From positions 40,143-104,142 of the forward strand of contig CAZVYN010000004.1 in NCBI GenBank assembly GCA_964631125.1: 64,000 bases of DNA, in the 5' to 3' direction. Below the pieces are notes generated by a model. That model was given only the letters and a program-made list of their open reading frames with translations, was not told the DNA's origin and ran no database searches. Origin of the DNA: CAZVYN01 sp964631125. Its GTDB lineage: Bacteria > Eisenbacteria > RBG-16-71-46 > CAIMUX01. Position 1 is the stretch's first letter, and each line of letters starts with the position of its first letter. The position numbers and the translations under genes were made by a program. This document shows, piece by piece, positions 35,709 to 45,669 of this stretch.

Positions 35709-36386
35709 TTACTTCTTGCGACGGAAGCGAGCGAGTCCGAGTCCGACCAGGCCGGTGCCAAGCAGCAGCATCGTGCCGGGCTCCGGAACTGGATTCGAGC
35801 AATCCATCATGCCCTGCCGGTCCAGCCTCGAGGCGCGGTACCAAGTGGCCGTATCCGATTGGTTGACCGACGCGGCGATGAAGCCGTCCATCGCGACCTT
35901 GGCGGCGTTGCTGAGCCCGGTCTGGTACACGAAGGAGCCTTCATAGGCAACCGACCAGATGGCGACCTGCAGCCCGAGACGCTGCGCCCCGTTGTTGACG
36001 GTGTCGCCGTAGTTGCAGACCAACCAGGCAACCCGGTCGTAGTTGACCCGGCCAAAGTTGTTGGTCGCCCAGCCTGTGCCGTCCGCCAGCGGATCGACGT
36101 AGTACTCCGCCGGATTCGACGGAACGTGTCCGTACAGGTCGATGCAATAGACTCGTCCGAGGTTGACCTCGTCCGCTTCCGTGTTGTCTGGCGGGTTGTC
36201 AACGTCTGGACCGAGGAACGCATCGTACCCGCGCGCCTGGTAGTTCTTGTCAACGCCGAACCACTTCGCTTTGAAGTTGTCAATAACATTGGGGTCGAAG
36301 GCGACCCATAGGCCAGCGGCATGAGCGGGAGCATTCAGTCCCACGAACGCCACCAGCGCAAGGAGCACAGCCGATTTCGAGCGCAT
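35709..36386 (-). CDS. PEP-CTERM protein with thioester-domain-like core
   Basis: A 225-residue exported protein. Signal peptide LLALVAFVGLNAPAHA; C-terminal sorting signal PVPEPGTMLLLGTGLVGLGL followed by ARFRRKK. The core has VYCIDLYGH (Cys81), VAWLVCNYG and LGLQVAIWSVAYE (Gln140), the Cys and Gln spacing style of thioester domains that make an internal Cys-Gln bond for covalent adhesion. Similar cores occur in other PEP-CTERM proteins. The ATG at 36386 follows GGAGGT; the upstream in-frame ATG is rejected. Monocistronic with its own terminator. Confidence 0.8.
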   Translation of the reverse strand: MRSKSAVLLALVAFVGLNAPAHAAGLWVAFDPNVIDNFKAKWFGVDKNYQARGYDAFLGPDVDNPPDNTEADEVNLGRVYCIDLYGHVPSNPAEYYVDPLADGTGWATNNFGRVNYDRVAWLVCNYGDTVNNGAQRLGLQVAIWSVAYEGSFVYQTGLSNAAKVAMDGFIAASVNQSDTATWYRASRLDRQGMMDCSNPVPEPGTMLLLGTGLVGLGLARFRRKK

Positions 36387-37100
36387 GGTGTACCTCCGTA
36401 AACAATTCTGGCTTCTCACTGTCGGACTCGTTCTCGGCCGAAGGAACCTCTGTCCCTACCGCTCTGGCGACCTCTCGAGTCTAGTTCGAACCGCTCGACC
36501 CTGCACCACTCATTTGTGGGGACGGTCAAAATTCTTTCGAACACCCGACCCGGACTCGTCCAGTCGCGAAGGTCGAGACTCCCCCAGAGTGAGTTGCAAG
36601 AACGCCGTGAGAGCTGCTGGCCCCTCACCGGTCTGTTGCCCCATCCGCTCCGTTTCGACAGATGCCGACCCGGGTTTCCTGAGCAACGCAGCGACGGCTG
36701 CCCCTGCACTGACTAACTGGTCGTCCCGCTCGTCCCCCCGATCCGTCGCTCGCTCACGCGGGCTCGCCGGTTCGGAGGTTCTAGAGAACGTCTGTTGAAC
36801 ACAGAGCGATGAACACAGAGCGATGAACACANNNNNNNNNNNNNNNNNNNNNNNNNNNNNNNNNNNNNNNNNNNNNNNNNNNNNNNNNNNNNNNNNNNNN
36901 NNNNNNNNNNNNNNNNNNNNNNNNNNNNNNNGGTTCTAGAGAACGTCTGTTGAACACAGAGCGATGAACACAGAGCGATGAACACACAGCGACGAGCAGG
37001 CCGCAACCCCGCCCGGCACTTGTTGCAATCGCTGTCGACAATAGCCGACACCACCCGAAAGGTGTCAACGCGGTTTTTCGCTATCCCATGAAAACTGCGT
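36387..37100. other. Intergenic region holding an assembly gap
   Basis: No gene is supported in 714 bases. It holds the presumed PEP-CTERM promoter on the minus strand (a TTGACC-like box near 36530 without a clear -10), the duplicated 55-bp flanks and 100 N. Frames running through the N are meaningless. Confidence 0.5.
36777..36986. repeat. Identical 55-bp flanks around a 100-N scaffold gap, with 14-bp tandem repeats
   Basis: 36777-36831 and 36932-36986 are the same 55 bases. N fills 36832-36931. Each flank ends in two full copies of GAACACAGAGCGAT plus a partial third. The layout fits two contigs that share their ends, or a collapsed tandem array, rather than a true 100-base unknown. Confidence 0.85.
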
Positions 37101-38336
37101 TCATTCGTTCCGGAGCGCCTCGATCGGATCGAGACGGGCAGCCCGCCAGGCAGGGTAGAGCCCGAAGAACAGCCCGATGGCCGCCGAAGTCCCCAGACTG
37201 GCAAGTGTACCGCCCGTGCTGATGGCCAGAGGGACGTGAAAGCCTGCCCCGATCGCGGCCGCCAGAGCAAATCCGAGCACCAACCCGAGCAGTCCCCCGG
37301 CCGACGTCAAGGCGACCGCTTCAGTCAAGAACTGAGCCGAGATGTCTTTCCGCCGCGCCCCGAGTGCGAGGCGGATTCCGATTTCTCGGGTCCGCTCGTG
37401 GACCGAGATGAGCATCATGTTCATCACTCCGATTCCGCCGACGAGCAGCCCGATCGACGAGATCACCAGCGTGACGAGAAAGAACGCGCCGGTCACTTGC
37501 TGGTAGAGATCGAAGAGGCTCTCTTGCGAGGTGACGCCGAAGTCGTTCGGGTCCTGCGCGGCCAGGCCGCGTCGGCGCCGCAGCAATTCAGTGAGTTCTT
37601 CACGCGCGGCCTCGGCCCGATCGGGCGCGGACGGCCTCACCACCACGTAGGTGATCGCGTCGCCGAGATCCATCACCCGCGCAACCAACGGAAGCGGCGT
37701 CACCGCGACGTCGTCCATACTCTGTCCGAGGAACTTCCCCTTCTCCTCCAAGAGACCGACCACCTGCATCCGGCGTCCCTCGATCTGGACCCACGCGCCG
37801 AGCGCCCCCCCATGCGGGAAGAGCTGCGTCGCGGGCGAGTGGCCCAGCACGCAGACCGGAGCGGCGTGTCGCACCTCTTCCCGAGTAAAGAACCGACCCT
37901 GCGCGGGCTCCCACGAGTTCGCATCTGGAAACTGTTCCGTCGCCCCGATCCACGCGAGATACGGGGTCTCCGCGCCCGCGAAACCGACCCGGCCGAGCTC
38001 CTTGATCTCAGCCGAGACCGCCCGCACGGACGGACAGGCCTGCAGTGCTTCGGCGTCGCCGGTCGTCAGGTCTCGACGCCGGGCGACCGGGCTGTCGTCG
38101 ATCTGGAATCCAGCGTCTTCCTTCGAGACGTAGAGGACGCCCGAGCCGAGCGCGGCGATCTGTTCTTTCATCGATCGTCCGATGCCCGTGATCACCGTGG
38201 ACATCGCCACGACGGTGGCGACTCCGATGAGGATCCCGAGGACGGTGAGCAGACTGCGTAGTTTGGTCGAGAGCAACGCGTCCATCGCCATGCGCAAGTT
38301 CTCGGTCAGGAGCCCGCCGCGAGTGGGAGGAAGCAT
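37101..38336 (-). CDS. MacB-type ABC permease (second of two)
   Basis: A 411-residue permease with one N-terminal helix ([20 protein letters not shown]), a large periplasmic MacB_PCD domain (about 50-250) and three C-terminal FtsX-type helices ending with GLYPAWRAARLDPIEALRNE. The HERTREIGIRLALGARRKDI coupling segment is typical. It uses mechanical transmission rather than a through-membrane pore. The ATG at 38336 lies 4 bases after the first permease stop; the longer in-frame extension overlaps that gene and is rejected. Confidence 0.88.
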   Translation of the reverse strand: MLPPTRGGLLTENLRMAMDALLSTKLRSLLTVLGILIGVATVVAMSTVITGIGRSMKEQIAALGSGVLYVSKEDAGFQIDDSPVARRRDLTTGDAEALQACPSVRAVSAEIKELGRVGFAGAETPYLAWIGATEQFPDANSWEPAQGRFFTREEVRHAAPVCVLGHSPATQLFPHGGALGAWVQIEGRRMQVVGLLEEKGKFLGQSMDDVAVTPLPLVARVMDLGDAITYVVVRPSAPDRAEAAREELTELLRRRRGLAAQDPNDFGVTSQESLFDLYQQVTGAFFLVTLVISSIGLLVGGIGVMNMMLISVHERTREIGIRLALGARRKDISAQFLTEAVALTSAGGLLGLVLGFALAAAIGAGFHVPLAISTGGTLASLGTSAAIGLFFGLYPAWRAARLDPIEALRNE

Positions 38337-38340
38337 CGAA

Positions 38341-39573
38341 TCAGCCCTCGTGGCGAAGCGCCGCGATCGGGAGGAGCCGACTCGCGCGATGCGCCGGGTA
38401 GATACCGAAGAAGAGCCCGACCGCGGAGGCCAGGACGAGACCGGTGACGACGGACCACGGCTGCACCGCGGCCGGCAGCGGAGTCGTCCCGCGCACGAGA
38501 AGCGCACCGGCCACGCCGAGCAGCACGCCGATCCCGCCGCCGGCGGCCGAGAGAACGACCGCCTCCACCAGGAACTGGAGCACGATGTCGCGCCTGCGAG
38601 CCCCGAGCGCTTTGCGCACGCCGATCTCGCGTGTCCGCTCGGTCACCGCCACCAACATCACGTTCATGACGACGATGCCGCCGACCAGGAGGCTGAGGGA
38701 TACGACTCCCACGAGTAGCCCGAAGATCCATCGGGTCGCATTGGCGTACAGATCGAAGAGTTGCGCGTCGGTCACGACATCGAAGTCAGGCTTTTCCCAC
38801 GGCGACAGTCCACGCCGGATCTTCAACTGCAGCATCGCCTCGTCCTGCGCCTCGGTCATCCGATCCGGATCACTCGCTCGGATCAGGATCTCGACCGACC
38901 CCCGGCCGCCGAACTGCTTGCGCAGCGTCGAGACCGGAACGAAGACGAGGTCATCGCGGGACTCACCGCCGCCGCCGCCGCGGCTGTCCAACACTCCGAC
39001 GACCCGATAGCGGTGTCGCCCGACTCGGAGTTCCTCTCCCACCGGGTCTCTCCCGTCGAAGAGTTTCTCCCGGATGCCGTCGCCCACCACCGCCACCGCA
39101 CTGCGCGCGTCGACGTCGCTCTGCGCGAGATGCCGTCCGCCGGCCAACGGCAGGTCGCTCACCTCCGCGTAGCCGTCCCCGACCCCGGAAACCCTCACCT
39201 GATCGGCTCGACGTGTGCGGACGCGCAGCGAAACCCACCGATCGACCCTGGGCACGACGGCGGACGCGAGGCTCAGGTGTCCGGCCAGGTACTCGGCGTC
39301 ATCTAGCCGGAGATCGGGGCGGGCCTGGGCGGCCAAGTACGACTCGAGGTCCATGACCAGGCCGATCTTGGTCAGAGAGAAGACATCCGACCCGGTGGAA
39401 CGCACCTGGTCGGCGACGAAGAGATCGAGACCGTGGATGACCGAGACCACGATGACGACGGAGAGGACGGCGACGACGTTGCCGAGAACGGTCAGCAGTG
39501 AGCGAAGTCGATTGGCCCAGAGCGTCTCCAACGCCAAGCGCAGAGCGTCACGAAATGGCACCCGCGCCTCCAC
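38341..39573 (-). CDS. MacB-type ABC permease (first of two)
   Basis: A 410-residue paralogue of the next permease with the same layout: helix [20 protein letters not shown], a periplasmic domain, then three helices and a [20 protein letters not shown] end. [20 protein letters not shown] is the coupling helix. A Gly-rich loop (SRGGGGGES) lies in the periplasmic part. The two permeases differ throughout, so they probably form a heterodimer driven by one ATPase. The GTG start overlaps the ATPase gene by 26 bases; a GTG four codons later is an alternative. Confidence 0.88.
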   Translation of the reverse strand: MEARVPFRDALRLALETLWANRLRSLLTVLGNVVAVLSVVIVVSVIHGLDLFVADQVRSTGSDVFSLTKIGLVMDLESYLAAQARPDLRLDDAEYLAGHLSLASAVVPRVDRWVSLRVRTRRADQVRVSGVGDGYAEVSDLPLAGGRHLAQSDVDARSAVAVVGDGIREKLFDGRDPVGEELRVGRHRYRVVGVLDSRGGGGGESRDDLVFVPVSTLRKQFGGRGSVEILIRASDPDRMTEAQDEAMLQLKIRRGLSPWEKPDFDVVTDAQLFDLYANATRWIFGLLVGVVSLSLLVGGIVVMNVMLVAVTERTREIGVRKALGARRRDIVLQFLVEAVVLSAAGGGIGVLLGVAGALLVRGTTPLPAAVQPWSVVTGLVLASAVGLFFGIYPAHRASRLLPIAALRHEG

Positions 39574-40276
39574 CCGTCACGGGCCGGATCCGTTCGTCGC
39601 TCTCGATCTTCCCGTCGCGCAACCGCAGGATGCGATGGGCATGACGCGCAACGTCTTCTTCATGCGTGACGAGGATCACGGTTGCGCCGCCCGCGTGAAT
39701 GCCCCGGAAGAGCGCGAGAATCTCCTCGCCGGTCACCGAATCCAGATTCCCGGTCGGTTCGTCGGCCAGGATGAGGCCCGGGCGCGTGACCAGAGCGCGG
39801 GCGATCGCGACCCGCTGGCGCTGCCCCCCGGAGAGTTCCGTCGGCCGATGACGCGCCCGGGCCGACAACCCGACGTCCGCGAGCGCCGCGTCGACTCGCG
39901 CCCGTCGCTCCGCGCGAGCGACACCGGCGTAGACGAGGGGAAGTTCGACGTTGTCTCGCGCCGTGGCGCGCGCCAGGAGGTTGAACGTTTGGAAGACGAA
40001 TCCGATCTCTTGGTTTCGGATACGCGCCAGTTGGTCCTCGTCGAGCGCCTCGACCGCCTGCCCGCGGAGGAAGTAGCGCCCGCTCGTCGGTGTGTCGAGG
40101 CATCCGATGAGGTTCATGAGCGTGCTCTTCCCGCTGCCGGAAGGGCCCATGATCGCGAGGTACTCGTTCCCGCCGATCGAGAGATCCACGTCGTAGAGCG
40201 CGCGGACTTCCTCACCGCCCACTCGATAGACCTTCCCGATTCCCTCCAGGCGGAGGAGCGGCTCGCTCGTCGCCAT
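39548..40276 (-). CDS. MacB/LolD-type ABC ATPase
   Basis: A 242-residue ATPase that drives the adjacent permeases. Walker [16 protein letters not shown]-loop in FVFQTFNLL, signature [15 protein letters not shown], Walker [13 protein letters not shown] and the H-loop THEEDVA are all intact. The RTGNLDS-type ending of Walker B is typical of the MacB/LolD group. It ends 26 bases inside the first permease and follows the HlyD-like gene by 9 bases. Confidence 0.92.
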   Translation of the reverse strand: MATSEPLLRLEGIGKVYRVGGEEVRALYDVDLSIGGNEYLAIMGPSGSGKSTLMNLIGCLDTPTSGRYFLRGQAVEALDEDQLARIRNQEIGFVFQTFNLLARATARDNVELPLVYAGVARAERRARVDAALADVGLSARARHRPTELSGGQRQRVAIARALVTRPGLILADEPTGNLDSVTGEEILALFRGIHAGGATVILVTHEEDVARHAHRILRLRDGKIESDERIRPVTGGGAGAIS

Positions 40277-40285
40277 CGGTATCGG

Positions 40286-41602
40286 TCAGGAGCCTGACGA
40301 GCCGGACTCTCGTCGAGTCGAAGCGCGCCGCTCTCGTTGCAGTCGGTCGCCGTCTCGCAGATCCCGCAAGACCTTGTACGGTCCGGTCACGACGCGGTCC
40401 TCGACGCTGACCGCGCCGATCACTTCGACGAACACGTCGCCGCGGAGGCCGAACTTGACGGGAACGAAGTGAGCCTCTCCGTCACGATCGAGGAAGAGTC
40501 CCTCCACCAGATCACTCTTCCCGACCCCGAGCGTGTCCTCGCGCTGCGCGCCGGAGGCCCGGGAACGACGGCGGCCACTGGTAGCGGTCTCGGCGCGTTC
40601 CCGCCGCCAACGCTCGACCACCGCGGACGGCTGCGCGACCAAGGCCTGGATCGGAACCGAGAGCGCGGCGTCGTTACGGCCGGTCATGATCTCGACATCC
40701 GCGCTCATTCCCGAACGGAGGGCGCCGAATTCTTGATCGATGCGCACACGAACGGGAAAGTAGATCGCCGTGCTCTGCCCGCTGGAGGAACGGCGGCCCG
40801 ACTGACCGATGGACTCGACCGTGCCGACCAGGCTGGTGTCGGGCAACGCGTCCAAGAGCACGCGCGCGGACTGTCCGACCACGAGGCTGGTCACGTCAGT
40901 CTCATCGACCTCGGCCTCGACGACCATCGTGTCCAGTTCCGCCAGGCTCAAGATCACGGTGCCTGGATTGTTCATCGTGCCGGTGATGACGTTCTCACCC
41001 ACCTCGACGTTGAGCAGCGTGACCACGCCGTCGATCGGGGCGACGAAAACCGTCTGTCGCAGGTTCTGCTCGGCCTCGTCGAGGGACGCGCGGAGACTGT
41101 GCACGTCCTCTTGCGCGGCCTCGAGACGCGCGGCATCGACGTCGGCCTGATTGCGGGACTCTTCGATCTCTGCTTCGGAGATGAGCCCTTGGGCGAAGAG
41201 CCGCTCTTTGCGCTCGAGCACCTGCTTCGAGAGCGCGACATTGGCCTTCGCGACGAGCAGGTTGGCCTGCGCGGCCTCCAGATGCGCGCGAGTCTGCGCC
41301 GCCGCCGACCGGTACCGATCGCTCTCCAGGCGCAAGAGCACTTGCCCGCGGCGAGCGCGATCCCCTTCTTGCACCGAGAGCTCCGTCACCCGCCCGGTCA
41401 CGTTGGAGGAGATCTGGAGCACCTTCGCCGGCTCCACTTCGCCCGGCGCCCGCACCCAGGATTCCAGCCGGCGTGTCGCGATCTGCTCGGTCCGCACCTC
41501 TTTCCCTTTGGTCTTCTCGCGGGGACGCAGAGCCGCGAAGACGAAGAGCCCGAGCAGCGCAACGCCGACGAGCGAAAGTGCAATGGCGGGGCCTCGTCGC
41601 AA
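40286..41602 (-). CDS. MacA/HlyD-like periplasmic adaptor
   Basis: A 438-residue membrane fusion protein bridging permease and TolC channel. N-terminal helix IALSLVGVALLGLFVFAAL; half-lipoyl segments near 60-95 and 185-215 (SNVTGRVTELSVQEGD and FVAPIDGVVTLLNVEVGE); a long alpha-hairpin with coiled-coil character between them (about 100-185); and a beta-barrel. An Arg/Ser-rich insert (about 330-360) lies in the C-terminal part. TTG start with AGGAGG 10 bases upstream. Confidence 0.88.
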   Translation of the reverse strand: MRRGPAIALSLVGVALLGLFVFAALRPREKTKGKEVRTEQIATRRLESWVRAPGEVEPAKVLQISSNVTGRVTELSVQEGDRARRGQVLLRLESDRYRSAAAQTRAHLEAAQANLLVAKANVALSKQVLERKERLFAQGLISEAEIEESRNQADVDAARLEAAQEDVHSLRASLDEAEQNLRQTVFVAPIDGVVTLLNVEVGENVITGTMNNPGTVILSLAELDTMVVEAEVDETDVTSLVVGQSARVLLDALPDTSLVGTVESIGQSGRRSSSGQSTAIYFPVRVRIDQEFGALRSGMSADVEIMTGRNDAALSVPIQALVAQPSAVVERWRRERAETATSGRRRSRASGAQREDTLGVGKSDLVEGLFLDRDGEAHFVPVKFGLRGDVFVEVIGAVSVEDRVVTGPYKVLRDLRDGDRLQRERRASTRRESGSSGS

Positions 41603-41620
41603 GAACTGTCCTCCTGAACG

Positions 41621-43048
41621 CTAGTTCGCGCGCCCGCGCGCCTTCTCCAGCGCCGAGTGCGCCTGACGGAGATTGATCTCGGTCTCGACCAGATCATTGC
41701 GCGCGCGCGTCAGCTCGACCTGGGCGTTGTTCCACTCGAGGAGCGTTCCGCCGCCGCTCTCGTAGAGCGCCTGCTGGAGCCGGACGCTCTCCTCGGCGAA
41801 GCCTACTCCCTCTCGCGCTGCGCGAATCCCCTCGACCGCGTCGGTCAGATCGAGGAGAGCCTGTCGCACGTCGAGCGACACCTGCAGTCGGAGTTCTTCC
41901 AGCGTGCGCTCCTCCTGCCGGCGCGAGGCCTCGGCCTGCTCTATCGCGGCCTTCGTGCTGAAGCCGTCGAAGATGGGAACGTCGAGTGCGAGACCGAAGG
42001 CCCAACGATATTCGTTGCCGAAGTCGCCGAAGAGATCCGCGATTTCGTCCTCTTGCTTCCCGTACGAGTAATTTCCTCCGATGGACGGCCATCGGCGCCA
42101 CCGGGCGGCGGTCTCAGAGATTCGCGCGGCTTCGAGCGCGGTGCGAGCGCGGAGGAAGTCGGGACGATGCTCGAGCCCCTCCGCTACGAAGGCCGCCTCG
42201 TCGAACTCGAGCGATGTGTCGGGAAGCGCGCCCGGTTGCTCGATCTCGAGCGGCGTGTCGAGTGAAATCGACAAGAGGACGGCGAGGTTGGCCCGCTCCT
42301 GCTCGATCGCGTTGAACGCAGCGATCCGCTCGCGCTGCGCGCTGGCATGACTGACCTGCGCTTGGAGTACGTCGGTCCTCGCCACTGATCCGAGTTCGTA
42401 GAGAGCGCGGGCGCGCTCGAGCTGCTCGCCGGAGAGATCGCGCGACCGCTGTCGCACATCGGCCAGCGCCTGCGCGCGGATGAGCGAGTAGTACTGGCTC
42501 TGCACGAGGAAGACGAGGTCCTGCTCGGCGTCTTCGACGGAGTAGTCGGCCGCGACGATCCGGCGATTCGACTCCGCCACTCCGTACCACTGGGCCGGAT
42601 CGATGACGTTCAATCGACCGCCGACCCCGAGTTGGTAGCTGTCCGACGACGACGTCCGGTTCGCGGTGCGGACCTCGCCGGTCGTGAGATCAACGCGGGA
42701 GTCGCGATAGCGCGACTCTGATTGGTTGTAGTCCACCGAGCCCGAAAGCGAAGGGAGCAGACCCGAGAGGGTCGACTTCCGCGACGATCTCGCCTGCGCC
42801 GACGTCTCCCGGAACCGCTGGAGTCCGAAGTTTTGTTGCTTCGCGATCCGCACCAGCTCTTCCAACGAGAGCGGAGTCGAGAGGTCGACATCCTCCACGA
42901 CCTGTGCGATCGCCCGGGCGGGCGCCGCAACTTGCCCGACGGATGTCAGGATGAGCGCCAAGACCAATCCGACCGCACCCGACCCCATTGACGTCTCGCG
43001 AGGAGACTGCGCCGCCGTCCGCGCTTCCCCTCTCACTCCCCTCCGCAT
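41621..43048 (-). CDS. TolC-like outer-membrane efflux channel
   Basis: A 475-residue outer-membrane factor with a signal-like N-terminus (GLVLALILTSVGQVAAPARA) and the two OEP repeats: PLSLEELVRIAKQQNFGLQR and DVRQALLDLTDAVEGIRAAR, with SARTDVLQAQVSHASAQRER-style helices. Barrel strands (SGSVDYNQSESRY and GGNYSYGKQE) follow the helices. It completes the tripartite machine with the adaptor, 18 bases away. An ATG 20 codons downstream is an alternative start, but AGGAGG precedes the first. Confidence 0.88.
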   Translation of the reverse strand: MRRGVRGEARTAAQSPRETSMGSGAVGLVLALILTSVGQVAAPARAIAQVVEDVDLSTPLSLEELVRIAKQQNFGLQRFRETSAQARSSRKSTLSGLLPSLSGSVDYNQSESRYRDSRVDLTTGEVRTANRTSSSDSYQLGVGGRLNVIDPAQWYGVAESNRRIVAADYSVEDAEQDLVFLVQSQYYSLIRAQALADVRQRSRDLSGEQLERARALYELGSVARTDVLQAQVSHASAQRERIAAFNAIEQERANLAVLLSISLDTPLEIEQPGALPDTSLEFDEAAFVAEGLEHRPDFLRARTALEAARISETAARWRRWPSIGGNYSYGKQEDEIADLFGDFGNEYRWAFGLALDVPIFDGFSTKAAIEQAEASRRQEERTLEELRLQVSLDVRQALLDLTDAVEGIRAAREGVGFAEESVRLQQALYESGGGTLLEWNNAQVELTRARNDLVETEINLRQAHSALEKARGRAN

Positions 43049-43289
43049 CGCGTTCCTCCTGCTCTGGATGTACCGACGATCAACTCGGACCTTCGTCGGC
43101 GGTACGAAGGCAACTCTCGTGCGGTTCCGTCCTCATCCGCGTTCCGACCCACGCCCGGACGCGGGTGAGTCGAAGGGAGAGCGCAGCCTACGCGAACGGG
43201 TCGGACGCCGAAAGCCGGTTCCGGTCGGTTCGTCGGCGCGCCTCACCCGGCGAAGAGCGGCCCGAATGGGGCGTCGATGACTCCGATCG

Positions 43290-44063
43290 TCACTTTCGAT
43301 CGAAACGGAACGGAAGCAGCACGGTGGCTGCCACCGCGTGTCCTCCCTCTCGCGCCGGATGGAAGCGCCAGCGCGCGGCGGCCTCGAGCGCCGCCGAGAC
43401 GAGCGCGCGTTCCGGTTTGATTTCATCCGGCCCGGCCGCCAGCTCGACCCGGGTAACTACGCCCGTGCTGTCGATCCATGCGCGCACTGACACCGTGGTC
43501 GTGCGCTTCGGTCGAGTTCCCCCCTCGAGCATGGCGGGGACGACGAACGTCGGTTCGGGGTCGATGCGGTACGGCGCGGTCGCTCCACTTCCGGCGCCGG
43601 CGCCATTTCCCGGGCCTTCTCCGTCCCCTCCCCCTCCGTTCGGACCCGGGTTGCGCACATCCGCACCGTCGCCTCCGTCGCGCGCGGAGGTGGGGATGTC
43701 GAGAGGCTCAGGGAACGAGGCGGGCGCGACGGTGCCCGTGGCCTCGAGCGGCGAGGGGACGGAAGCTTCGCGCAGCGAGCGCGCGGCGGCCTGACGGTTC
43801 GCTTCGAGCCAGCGAGCCTGCCGCTCGCGCTCCCCGCTCACGACGATCCGGATTCCAGGGCAGCAGAGATCCGGGACCCTGAGTCGGATGTCCCGATCCA
43901 ATTCGAGATCCGCCACCGTTTTCGGTCCAACCCACTTCGACGCGGGAATCGACGCCAGGAGATGGAGCGCGAGCGCGGCGACAAAGGCTCCGGCGAGGAG
44001 GCGGCCCGAGGCGGCACGCGCGCCGAATCGATGGTGGAACGCCGGGTCTCGGACCGTTCTCAT
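43290..44063 (-). CDS. TonB C-terminal-domain protein
   Basis: A 257-residue protein with one membrane helix (LLAGAFVAALALHLLASIP) and a Gly/Pro-rich periplasmic linker. The C-terminus (about 165-257) has VSVRAWIDSTGVVTRVELA and AALEAAARWRFHPAREGGHA, the TonB_C fold that contacts outer-membrane receptors. No ExbB/ExbD gene is nearby. Located between asnS and tolC; it may energise or brace the efflux operon, but that is inference. The ATG at 44063 is preferred over a long Arg/Pro-rich extension. Confidence 0.75.
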   Translation of the reverse strand: MRTVRDPAFHHRFGARAASGRLLAGAFVAALALHLLASIPASKWVGPKTVADLELDRDIRLRVPDLCCPGIRIVVSGERERQARWLEANRQAAARSLREASVPSPLEATGTVAPASFPEPLDIPTSARDGGDGADVRNPGPNGGGGDGEGPGNGAGAGSGATAPYRIDPEPTFVVPAMLEGGTRPKRTTTVSVRAWIDSTGVVTRVELAAGPDEIKPERALVSAALEAAARWRFHPAREGGHAVAATVLLPFRFDRK

Positions 44064-44134
44064 CGCGCGTCGCCTCCTGCCGGGTCCCCACCCGAGGGGA
44101 TGTTCCCCTCGAACCGGGCCGCTATGCAACCGCG

Positions 44135-45439
44135 TCAGGGCGCGAGGCGGTAGAGCATTCGGGGAAACGCGATCGCTTCTCGGAGATGATCGATGCCGCA
44201 GATCCAGGAGACGGTGCGCTCGATGCCCATGCCGTAACCGGCGTGCGGGACACTGCCGTAGCGGCGCAGGTCGAGGTACCACTCGTACGCTTCCTGCGGG
44301 AGTTTGTGTTCATGCAGGCGATGCAGCAGGGCGTCGTAGTCGTCCTCGCGTTGGCCGCCGCCGATGATCTCGCCGTATCCCTCCGGCGCGATCAGATCGG
44401 CCGAGAGGGTGAGGCGGTCGTCGTCGGGATCGCGCTTCATGTAGAATGCCTTGAAGACGGCCGGAAAGCGGTGCACGAAGACGGGACGATCGAAGCGGGC
44501 GCTGATCGCCGACTCGTCGGGGGCGCCGAAGTCGCTACCCCATTCGAAGTGCGGTTCGCCGGGCGCCTTCGCGGCGTTGATCATCCCGATCGCATCTTCG
44601 TAGGAGACGCGCGGGAATGGCGCGGTGACACTCTGCAGCGGTTTGGTGTCGCGCTCGAGCACCTTCAGTTCCTCGGCGCACCGATCGAGGCACCGAGCCA
44701 CGAGGTTCGCGATCATCTCCTCGGCCAGGTGCATCACCTCGTCGATGCCTGCGAAGGCGATCTCGGGCTCGAGCATCCAGAATTCCATCAGGTGTCGTCG
44801 CGTCTTCGACTTCTCCGCGCGGAAGGTCGGGCCGAGGCAGTAGACGCGCCCGAGCGCCAAGGCGGCCGCCTCCATGTAGAGCTGACCGCTCTGCGAGAGG
44901 TACGCCTTCTGATCGAAGTAGTCGGTCTCGAAGAGCGTGGTCGTCCCTTCGCAGGCCGCCGGCGTGAAGATGGGAGCGTCGACGCAGACGAAGTCGCGAT
45001 CGTAGAAGAAGTCGCGACAGCCCTTGAGGAATTCGTTGCGCACTCGCTGGATCGCATGCTGACGACGCGAGCGCAGCCAGAGGTGACGGTGGTCGAGGAG
45101 GAACGCGTCGCCGTGTTCTTTGGGTGAGATCGGAAAGTTCTCGGACGGGCTGATGACGTTCAAGTCGCTGACCGCGAGTTCCACGCCGCCCGGGGCCCGT
45201 TCGTCCGCCCGGACGGTTCCGTGCACGAGCACGGAAGTCTCCTGCGCCAACTTCTCCGCCGCCTCGAAGACAGCCGGCGCGATGTCGGGCGCGAAGAGAA
45301 CCGCCTGGAGGAAGCCTGAGCCGTCCCGGACGACCAGGAACTGCAGCTTTCCTTTGGCGCGGCGGTGGTGGATCCACCCGGCCACGGTGACCTCCGCCCC
45401 GATGTGTCGCGGCAGATCCTGGATCCAAGTGTGCTGCAT
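44135..45439 (-). CDS. asnS: Asparaginyl-tRNA synthetase
   Basis: A 434-residue class II aminoacyl-tRNA synthetase attaching Asn to tRNA-Asn. An N-terminal OB-fold anticodon-binding domain (VTVAGWIHHRRAKGKLQFLV) precedes the class II catalytic core: motif 2 RAEKSKTRRHLMEFWMLEPE and motif 3 GYGMGIERTVSWI. It matches the AsnS rather than AspS pattern in the catalytic part. The ATG at 45439 is chosen because the upstream extension is Pro/Arg-rich. Confidence 0.92.
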   Translation of the reverse strand: MQHTWIQDLPRHIGAEVTVAGWIHHRRAKGKLQFLVVRDGSGFLQAVLFAPDIAPAVFEAAEKLAQETSVLVHGTVRADERAPGGVELAVSDLNVISPSENFPISPKEHGDAFLLDHRHLWLRSRRQHAIQRVRNEFLKGCRDFFYDRDFVCVDAPIFTPAACEGTTTLFETDYFDQKAYLSQSGQLYMEAAALALGRVYCLGPTFRAEKSKTRRHLMEFWMLEPEIAFAGIDEVMHLAEEMIANLVARCLDRCAEELKVLERDTKPLQSVTAPFPRVSYEDAIGMINAAKAPGEPHFEWGSDFGAPDESAISARFDRPVFVHRFPAVFKAFYMKRDPDDDRLTLSADLIAPEGYGEIIGGGQREDDYDALLHRLHEHKLPQEAYEWYLDLRRYGSVPHAGYGMGIERTVSWICGIDHLREAIAFPRMLYRLAP

Positions 45440-45669
45440 GGGAGCGCTCCGGCCGGCTCGCCGGCGGCTAGTTGGACCGTTGGCACGCGTCGGCTCGGGG
45501 GTCTGGCGGGTCCTTGGTTCTGCGGGCCGGGGTTCTCGCCCCTTCAGGACCACGCGACCCCGAGCCGATAACGACAGAACGAGGGTCTGTCTCGAGCAGG
45601 CCGGACGCTAGCCAGCGGTCGGTCGGGGAGTCAACGGGAATTCGGACGGATCTGATGGGAGGAAACGAG

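Noticed and set aside
36797..36986. CRISPR-like repeats at the gap
   Set aside because: 14-bp tandem units without spacers; no cas genes in the window.
36781..37270. Open frames crossing the N run
   Set aside because: They depend on translated N and repetitive flanks.
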